Of a stretch of DNA of 10,420 nucleotides, positions 5,807 to 10,420 are shown piece after piece; the stretch's first letter is position 1, and each line of letters opens with the position of its first letter. The stretch comes from Paracoccaceae bacterium (GTDB taxonomy: Bacteria; Pseudomonadota; Alphaproteobacteria; Rhodobacterales; Rhodobacteraceae). The notes beneath the pieces were generated by a model, which worked only from the letters and a program-made list of their open reading frames with translations, searched no databases and was not told where the DNA came from. The position numbers and the translations under genes were made by a program. The stretch spans positions 1 to 10,420 of the forward strand of contig JAHRVZ010000369.1 of assembly GCA_019090405.1 (NCBI GenBank). The letters are read 5' to 3'.

Positions 5807-7435
5807 TTACAAATCTGCCGCGACCTTGCGCAATTCGAACTTTTGGATTTTACCGGTCGATGTCTTGGGTAATTCCTGAAACACCACCATTTTGGGGGCT
5901 TTGAACCCGGCAAGCGTTTTGCGGGCAAAGGCAATCAGCGCGGCTTCGTCCGTGTGTGCCTTGTCTTTAAGTTCGACAAATGCGCAGGGGACTTCGCCCC
6001 ATTTATCGTCAGGTTTGGCCACCACAGCCGCCAGCAAAACGTCAGGATGACCCATCAAGACGCCCTCTACCTCGACAGAGCTGATGTTTTCACCGCCAGA
6101 GATGATGATGTCTTTGGCGCGGTCTGCGATCTGAATATATCCATCAGAATGCTGCACCGCGATGTCGCCGGAATGAAAATAACCGCCCTTAAATGCCTCG
6201 GCCGTTGCTTTGGGGTTCTTGTAATAGCCTTTCATCACTGAATTGCCGCGAATGACGATTTCACCCTGATCCTGCGCGTTCATCGGGATTTGGCGCATGT
6301 TTTCGTCCATCACTGTGATGTCTTCCATCATTGGCATGGCCACACCCTGTTTTGCCTTGATCGCAGCGGTTGCGGCCTGATCCAGATCAGACCAATCTGC
6401 CTCTTTCCATAGGCATTCGGTGACATGTCCAAAGGTCTCGGTCAGCCCGTAAACCTGCGTGACCTCAAATCCAAGCTGCTCGATCTTGGCCAATGTCGCA
6501 GGGGCAGGGGGCGCGCCTGCGGTGAACACCTGGACCGTGTGATCAAAGGTCAGCCGATCAGCGTCAGCGGTGTTAACGATCATATTCAGCACAATCGGAG
6601 CCGCGCCGAAATGTGTAGCACCTTCGTTGGCAATAGCGTCGTAAATCGCCTCGGCTGTAATATCGCGACAACAGATCACGGTGCCGCCAAGCTGTGGTAT
6701 CATCCATGTGTGATTCCAGCCGTTGCAATGAAACAGCGGTACAATTGTCAGGTATTTCGGCCTTAGAACCATGCGCCAGCTGACCACTGTGCCCATGGTC
6801 ATCAGATAGGCTCCGCGATGGTGCGCGACTACGCCTTTGGGTCGCCCGGTGGTGCCTGAAGTATAGTTCAGTGACAGGCTTTCCCATTCATCCTGCGGCA
6901 TGATCCAGTCAAATTCCGGGTCAGCAGCGGCCAGAATATCCTCATAAAGCGGATGCCGCCCGGTGGCCGGAAATCCGGCATCAACATCAGGCACTTCGAT
7001 GATTGTCGGGCCTTTGCCCTGCATCCGCTCACTGGCTTGTTCGGCCAGTTCAACAAACTGGGTATCTGCAAGCACCACGCTGGCACCGCCGTGATCAAAA
7101 ATATAGGCGACTGTATCTACATCCAGACGAATATTGATGGCATTCAGCACTGCCCCGCAGGCAGGAACACCAAAATGCGCTTCGCATTGTGCCGGCAGGT
7201 TCGGGATTAGTGAGGCCACAACATCACCGGGTTTTACACCCATGGCTGCCATGGCCGATGCCAGACGGGTGCAGCGGTCGTAATACTGCGCATAGGTCAC
7301 GCGATGTTTGCCGTAAACCATCGCCAGATCATCCGCAAAGACATGGGCCGCGCGTCGCAGATGTGACAGCGGTGTTAACGGCACATGATTTGCCGCTGTT
7401 TTTTCCAGCCCGGTTTCGTCCGCCATCCATCCCAT
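5807..7435 (-). CDS. AMP-forming acyl-CoA synthetase
   Basis: Member of the ANL (acyl-CoA synthetase/luciferase) superfamily: activates a carboxylic acid with ATP to an acyl-adenylate, then forms the CoA thioester. With the start at 7435 the protein has 542 residues. The ATP-binding loop NYTSGTTGRPKG is at 190-201, YGLTE at 329-333, SGD at 422-424, the hinge DRAKD at 438-442, GGENISS at 447-453, and the adenylation Lys529 in TSTGK. The opening (GLEKTAANHVPLTPLSHL) resembles medium/short-chain synthetases related to plant acyl-activating enzymes. Some relatives, such as marine DmdB, act on methylmercaptopropionate; the sequence alone does not fix the substrate. The ATG at 7456 would add seven residues, but AAGGGGAG at 7443-7450 is ideally spaced (seven bases) for the ATG at 7435. 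No neighbour proves the pathway; a FadJ-type gene lies 840 bases away. Confidence 0.93.
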   Translation of the reverse strand: MGWMADETGLEKTAANHVPLTPLSHLRRAAHVFADDLAMVYGKHRVTYAQYYDRCTRLASAMAAMGVKPGDVVASLIPNLPAQCEAHFGVPACGAVLNAINIRLDVDTVAYIFDHGGASVVLADTQFVELAEQASERMQGKGPTIIEVPDVDAGFPATGRHPLYEDILAAADPEFDWIMPQDEWESLSLNYTSGTTGRPKGVVAHHRGAYLMTMGTVVSWRMVLRPKYLTIVPLFHCNGWNHTWMIPQLGGTVICCRDITAEAIYDAIANEGATHFGAAPIVLNMIVNTADADRLTFDHTVQVFTAGAPPAPATLAKIEQLGFEVTQVYGLTETFGHVTECLWKEADWSDLDQAATAAIKAKQGVAMPMMEDITVMDENMRQIPMNAQDQGEIVIRGNSVMKGYYKNPKATAEAFKGGYFHSGDIAVQHSDGYIQIADRAKDIIISGGENISSVEVEGVLMGHPDVLLAAVVAKPDDKWGEVPCAFVELKDKAHTDEAALIAFARKTLAGFKAPKMVVFQELPKTSTGKIQKFELRKVAADL

Positions 7436-7442
7436 TGTATGT

Positions 7443-7450
7443 CTCCCCTT
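7443..7450 (-). promoter_or_regulatory. Ribosome binding site that sets the acyl-CoA synthetase start
   Basis: Read on the minus strand this is AAGGGGAG, seven bases before the ATG whose first base is 7435. It lies inside the coding sequence if the upstream ATG at 7456 were used, which argues for the shorter protein. Confidence 0.8.
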
Positions 7451-7467
7451 ACGCATGCGGTTGCAAA

Positions 7468-7496
7468 ACTATGCGACGCAATGCGGATAATGAAAA
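7468..7496 (-). promoter_or_regulatory. Candidate sigma-70-type promoter for the acyl-CoA synthetase
   Basis: On the minus strand TTTTCA (7496-7491) and CATAGT (7473-7468) are separated by exactly 17 bases, each matching four of six consensus positions. The spacer contains the palindrome TGCGaCGCA (7472-7480), and CGCATGCG (7452-7459) lies just downstream, so a repressor could act here. This is by eye only. Confidence 0.35.
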
Positions 7497-7512
7497 GACC
7501 CTGATTGGGAAA

Positions 7513-7541
7513 TTGACAGCCGTCGCGCGAAAGTGGATTCT
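7513..7541 (+). promoter_or_regulatory. Candidate promoter for the sulfotransferase gene
   Basis: A perfect -35 box TTGACA (7513-7518) is followed after 17 bases by GATTCT (7536-7541), a weak -10 box matching three of six positions. It would give a leader of about 25 bases before the ATG at 7573. It is divergent from the candidate synthetase promoter. Confidence 0.4.
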
Positions 7542-7572
7542 CCCTGTCCACAAAGTGTTATAGGTTTGGCCC

Positions 7573-8220
7573 ATGATATTGAGCACCGGTCGCCGTTATG
7601 TCTTTATTCACATCCCGAAAACTGCGGGAACATCGCTTGCGCTGGCGCTTGAGCAGCGGGCGATGAAGGATGATGTCATGCTGGGTGACACGCCCAAAGC
7701 GCGCCGTCGGCGTCACCGGGTTAAGGGCACGCCAACGCGCGGACGGCTTTGGAAACACTCGACGCTGGCGGATATCGAAGGGCTGGTCGATCAGGATGCG
7801 CTGAACGGGTTCTATGCTTTTACTCTGGTGCGCAATCCCTGGGATCGTGCGGTCAGCTATTATCACTGGTTACGTGAGCAGAAATTCAACCACAGTTCGG
7901 TAACGCTTGCCCAAACTCTGAGTTTTGCCGAGTTTGTTACAAACCCCCAGATCAGCGCGGGTTTTCGCAACTACCCGGCTGGTCGTTATATGACCGGCTC
8001 TGACGGGGTTGAACATTGCGACGCTTTTATCCGGATAGAACAGTTTGAACAGGATGCCGCGGGACTGGTGGATCATTTGGGGTTTGATCTGAAACCTGAG
8101 GTCAGCAACACATCAAACCGAAAACCCGATTTCCGCCCATATTATACTGATAAAGCAGCCAAAGCGATTGCCCAATGCTGCGCCGAGGACATTAGGCGTT
8201 TCGGCTATGCCTTTGGCTAA
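7573..8220 (+). CDS. Sulfotransferase family 2 domain protein
   Basis: Predicted PAPS-dependent sulfotransferase of 215 residues, transferring sulfate to a hydroxyl or amine of an unknown acceptor, probably a glycan or small molecule. FIHIPKTAGTSL (residues 11-22) is the 5'-phosphosulfate-binding loop of the Sulfotransfer_2 family. TLVRNPWDRAVSYY (84-97) is the 3'-phosphate-binding motif, with Arg87 and Ser95. His62, in KHSTL, is positioned as the likely catalytic base. IRIEQFEQD (153-161) and the ending NRKPDFRPYYTD...IRRFGYAFG are also typical. An arginine-rich stretch (PKARRRRHRVKG, 41-52) precedes His62 and could bind an acidic acceptor. There is no signal peptide or transmembrane helix, so a cytoplasmic location is likely. 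The ribosome site is weak (TAGG 7561-7564). The gene stands alone between a divergent and a convergent neighbour, so context gives no substrate. Confidence 0.88.
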   Translation: MILSTGRRYVFIHIPKTAGTSLALALEQRAMKDDVMLGDTPKARRRRHRVKGTPTRGRLWKHSTLADIEGLVDQDALNGFYAFTLVRNPWDRAVSYYHWLREQKFNHSSVTLAQTLSFAEFVTNPQISAGFRNYPAGRYMTGSDGVEHCDAFIRIEQFEQDAAGLVDHLGFDLKPEVSNTSNRKPDFRPYYTDKAAKAIAQCCAEDIRRFGYAFG

Positions 8221-8230
8221 AGCGTTTTTA

Positions 8231-8267
8231 TCCCACCCCGGATCAATTGATCGGGATGGGACGTTTT
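8231..8267 (+). terminator. Rho-independent terminator after the sulfotransferase gene
   Basis: TCCCA at 8231-8235 pairs with TGGGA at 8257-8261. After one C/A mismatch, CCC 8237-8239 pairs with GGG 8253-8255, and GATC 8241-8244 with GATC 8249-8252 (G8240 bulged), closing on AATT. TTTT follows at 8264-8267. It lies in the 55 bases between two convergent genes. The T-run is on the plus-strand side, so it mainly serves the sulfotransferase transcript. Confidence 0.7.
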
Positions 8268-8275
8268 CATATAGT

Positions 8276-10420
8276 TCAGGCGGCCTGAGCCTTGGCACCA
8301 AAGCGGCCATAGAACGTCTGGCCCTTGTCAGCCATGTCGCGCAGCAGGTCCGGGCAGGCGAACCGATCACCAAACGCCGCCTGTAGCTGGTCACATCTTT
8401 CAGCCGCATAGGGCGCGTCGATGATGTCCAGCCAGCTAAACGGTCCACCGGACCAAGGCGCAAAACCCCAGCCCAGGATGGCGCCAACATCGCCTTCGCG
8501 GATGTCTTCCAGAACGTTTTCTTCAAGCGCGCGCACGGCCTCAAGAACCTGAGAGAACATCAGGCGGTCCTGTACTTCCTGCAAAGACGGCTGGGGGTCG
8601 GCATGGGGGTATTTGTCCTGCAATCCGGGCCAGTATTGGATGCGTTTACCTTTGTCATCATAGTCAAAGAACCCGGCATTGGATTTGCGCCCCATTCGGC
8701 CCTGTTCTTCCAGCCAGAAAATCAGATCATCGGCGCTGCTGGCGGGATAGGCATTGCCCATCGCAGCCTTGGTCGCACGGGCGATTTTCGCGGCCAGATC
8801 AATGCTGGTTTCATCTGCCAACTGAATTGGCCCAACCGGGAAGCCCAATTGCTGTGCTGCATTGTCGATCAGAACCGGAGACACCCCTTCGGTGATCATC
8901 CGCGTGCCTTCGTTGACATAGGGAATGACACAGCGGTTGGCATAAAAGAACCGTGCATCATTGACCACAATCGGGGTTTTGCGGATCTGGCGCACATAAT
9001 CCAGCGCCTTGGCAATCGCCGTTGGGCCTGTTTCAGCCCCCTTGATGATCTCTACCAGCAGCATCTTTTCCACGGGCGAGAAAAAGTGAATGCCAATGAA
9101 CTGGTCCGGACGTTTGGACGCCTTGGCCAACTCACCAATAGGCAGGGTCGAGGTGTTAGAGGCGAAAATGCAATCTTCAGGAATAATCGCTTCGACCTTT
9201 TTGGTCATCTCGGCCTTTACGCCAATATCCTCAAAAACCGCTTCGATGATCAGATCACAGCCCTTGAGCTGATCCAGATCAGGCGTGGCTGTGATACGCG
9301 ACAACATCGCCTCTTTCTTCTCGGCAGTCACCTTGCGCCGCTTCATGCCTTTGTCGAGATAGGCCTCGCTATAGGCTTTGCCCCTGTCGGCGGCTTGCTG
9401 GTCGCGGTCAATCAGAACAACCTCGATGCCGGCCTGAGCCGACACCAGTGCAATCCCCGCACCCATCATGCCCGCGCCCAGAACGCCAAGTTTCTTAACC
9501 CGTTGGTCCGAAACATCTTTTGGTCGCAAAGCACCCTTTTCAAGCGCCTCTTTGTTCAGGAACAAGGACCGGATCATGGCACCGGATGACGGGTTCATCA
9601 GCACATTGGTGAACCATCGTGCCTCGATTTTGAGGGCGGTGTCAAAATCAACCAAGGCACCTTCGTAGACCGCGCTTAGCATCGCTTTGGCCGCCGGAAA
9701 CGCGCCTTTGGTTTTGCCGTTGATCATCGCGTTGGCACCAACATAGGTCATGTAGCCGGATGGGTTATAGGGCGCACCGCCAGGCATCTTAAAGCCTTTG
9801 GCGTCCCATGGTTTTACCATATCGGCAGGGGCCGCATTCAGCACCCATTCGCGGGCCGCGGCAACCGGATCATCAACAACTTCGTCAATCAGACCAGCAG
9901 ATTTGGCTTTGTCGGGCGCGACCATTTTGCCTTCCATCAGGAACGGCGAGGCGCCCATCAGGCCCAGCTTGCGGGCCAGACGCGTGGTGCCGCCGGCTCC
10001 AGGGAAAATGCCAACCATGATTTCAGGCAGACCGATGCGGGCCTTTGGATTATTAGCCACAAATATGCGATGCGTGGCCAGTGGCAGTTCCAGACCGATC
10101 CCCGCAGCGGTGCCGGGCAGGGCAGCCGCAATCGGTTTGCCACCTTTGTTGGTTTTAGGCTGCATCCCGGCGCGTTCGATTTTGCGCAGCATGGCGTGAA
10201 TTTTCATGGTGCCTTCGAACAACCCTTTTGCGGGGTCGTCGCCTGCATTTTCTTTCAGCGTGGACAACAGGTTAAGGTCCATACCTCCTGCAAATGAATC
10301 CGCTTTGCCCGACGTAATCACGATGCCTTTGACCGCATCATCCGCCAGTGCGTCATCAATGGCGGCGTCCAGTTCGGACAGACCTTCAAAGGACATCACG
10401 TTCATGGTTTTGCCGGGCAC
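8276..10420 (-). CDS. fadJ: FadJ-type enoyl-CoA hydratase / 3-hydroxyacyl-CoA dehydrogenase, N-terminus outside window
   Basis: Bifunctional beta-oxidation enzyme: hydrates 2-enoyl-CoA, then oxidises L-3-hydroxyacyl-CoA with NAD. The frame is open to base 10420, and the GTG there (VPGKTMNVMS) corresponds to an internal Val, so roughly 15-20 residues are missing. Of 714 visible residues, about 1-190 are the crotonase domain: FAGGMDL at 43-49 gives the oxyanion hole, and the two catalytic glutamates are Glu111 (GIGLE) and Glu133 (GLPE). The NAD fold begins near 310, with GAGMMG at 315-320 and Asp338 ending the second strand, which favours NAD over NADP. SNTSTLPI (421-428) and HFFSPVEKM (445-453) carry the dehydrogenase catalytic Ser and His. 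The C-terminal domain has GFPVGPIQL and GWGFAPWSGGPF. The sequence is closer to FadJ than FadB (SPVEKM, GFPVGPIQL). In related genomes a thiolase gene commonly lies beside it; that side is not visible. Confidence 0.92.
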   Translation of the reverse strand: MPGKTMNVMSFEGLSELDAAIDDALADDAVKGIVITSGKADSFAGGMDLNLLSTLKENAGDDPAKGLFEGTMKIHAMLRKIERAGMQPKTNKGGKPIAAALPGTAAGIGLELPLATHRIFVANNPKARIGLPEIMVGIFPGAGGTTRLARKLGLMGASPFLMEGKMVAPDKAKSAGLIDEVVDDPVAAAREWVLNAAPADMVKPWDAKGFKMPGGAPYNPSGYMTYVGANAMINGKTKGAFPAAKAMLSAVYEGALVDFDTALKIEARWFTNVLMNPSSGAMIRSLFLNKEALEKGALRPKDVSDQRVKKLGVLGAGMMGAGIALVSAQAGIEVVLIDRDQQAADRGKAYSEAYLDKGMKRRKVTAEKKEAMLSRITATPDLDQLKGCDLIIEAVFEDIGVKAEMTKKVEAIIPEDCIFASNTSTLPIGELAKASKRPDQFIGIHFFSPVEKMLLVEIIKGAETGPTAIAKALDYVRQIRKTPIVVNDARFFYANRCVIPYVNEGTRMITEGVSPVLIDNAAQQLGFPVGPIQLADETSIDLAAKIARATKAAMGNAYPASSADDLIFWLEEQGRMGRKSNAGFFDYDDKGKRIQYWPGLQDKYPHADPQPSLQEVQDRLMFSQVLEAVRALEENVLEDIREGDVGAILGWGFAPWSGGPFSWLDIIDAPYAAERCDQLQAAFGDRFACPDLLRDMADKGQTFYGRFGAKAQAA

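Noticed and set aside
7189..7563. A 124-codon plus-strand frame ending just before the sulfotransferase gene
   Set aside because: Most of it overlaps the conserved N-terminal part of the acyl-CoA synthetase in antisense, and the remainder covers the divergent promoter region.
8603..9589. A 328-codon plus-strand open frame opposite the FadJ-type gene
   Set aside because: It lies entirely antisense to a strongly conserved enzyme, its translation has no recognisable domain and is rich in Arg, His, Asn and Gly as expected of a GC-rich shadow frame, and no ribosome site was noticed.
10418..10420. GTG at the window edge as the start of the FadJ-type gene
   Set aside because: In the family this Val is part of an internal V-P-G-K-x-M-N segment preceded by a beta strand, so the true start lies outside the window.
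5807..10420. A single beta-oxidation operon linking the acyl-CoA synthetase and the FadJ-type gene
   Set aside because: The sulfotransferase gene lies between them on the opposite strand with its own promoter-like sequence and terminator, so co-transcription is unlikely.

Overview
The window reads as chromosomal DNA of an alphaproteobacterium, most likely Rhodobacterales (Roseobacter/Rhodobacter group). This rests on moderately high GC, dense gene packing, and protein sequences whose wording looks like that group (DeoA-DeoB, the acyl-CoA synthetase, the FadJ-type enzyme, the SPOR protein). It is inference by recognition, not by database search. Seven protein genes fill almost everything. No RNA gene, insertion sequence, CRISPR array, phage gene or gene-free stretch over 300 bases is visible. 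The longest gaps are about 138 bases (5669-5806) and 137 bases (7436-7572).

Bases 1-2956, plus strand, hold nucleoside and pyrimidine salvage. They contain the last three quarters of deoA (thymidine phosphorylase, cut by the window edge), deoB (phosphopentomutase, start overlapping the deoA stop) and upp (uracil phosphoribosyltransferase, 68 bases later). DeoA releases thymine and deoxyribose-1-phosphate, DeoB turns the sugar phosphate into deoxyribose-5-phosphate for the aldolase DeoC (not in the window), and Upp recaptures uracil as UMP. Bases 3025-4605, same strand, encode an exported proline/alanine-rich protein with a C-terminal SPOR (peptidoglycan-binding) domain and three copies of a short repeat.

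Bases 4655-7435, minus strand, hold two genes separated by 138 bases rich in inverted repeats. One is a membrane-anchored protein of unknown function that looks like a catalytically dead M48-type peptidase. The other is an AMP-forming acyl-CoA synthetase. Bases 7573-8220, plus strand, encode a small family-2 sulfotransferase, divergent from the synthetase. Bases 8276-10420, minus strand, hold a FadJ-type bifunctional enoyl-CoA hydratase/3-hydroxyacyl-CoA dehydrogenase whose N-terminus lies beyond the window. The synthetase and the FadJ-type enzyme could act in sequence in acyl-CoA activation and beta-oxidation, but the sulfotransferase gene separates them on the other strand, so they are not one operon.

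Most of the window is ordinary housekeeping. The items most worth a second look are the putative pseudo-peptidase, the nested inverted repeats at 5705-5798, the repeat-bearing SPOR protein and the isolated sulfotransferase. I do not see convincing evidence of a new multi-gene system.
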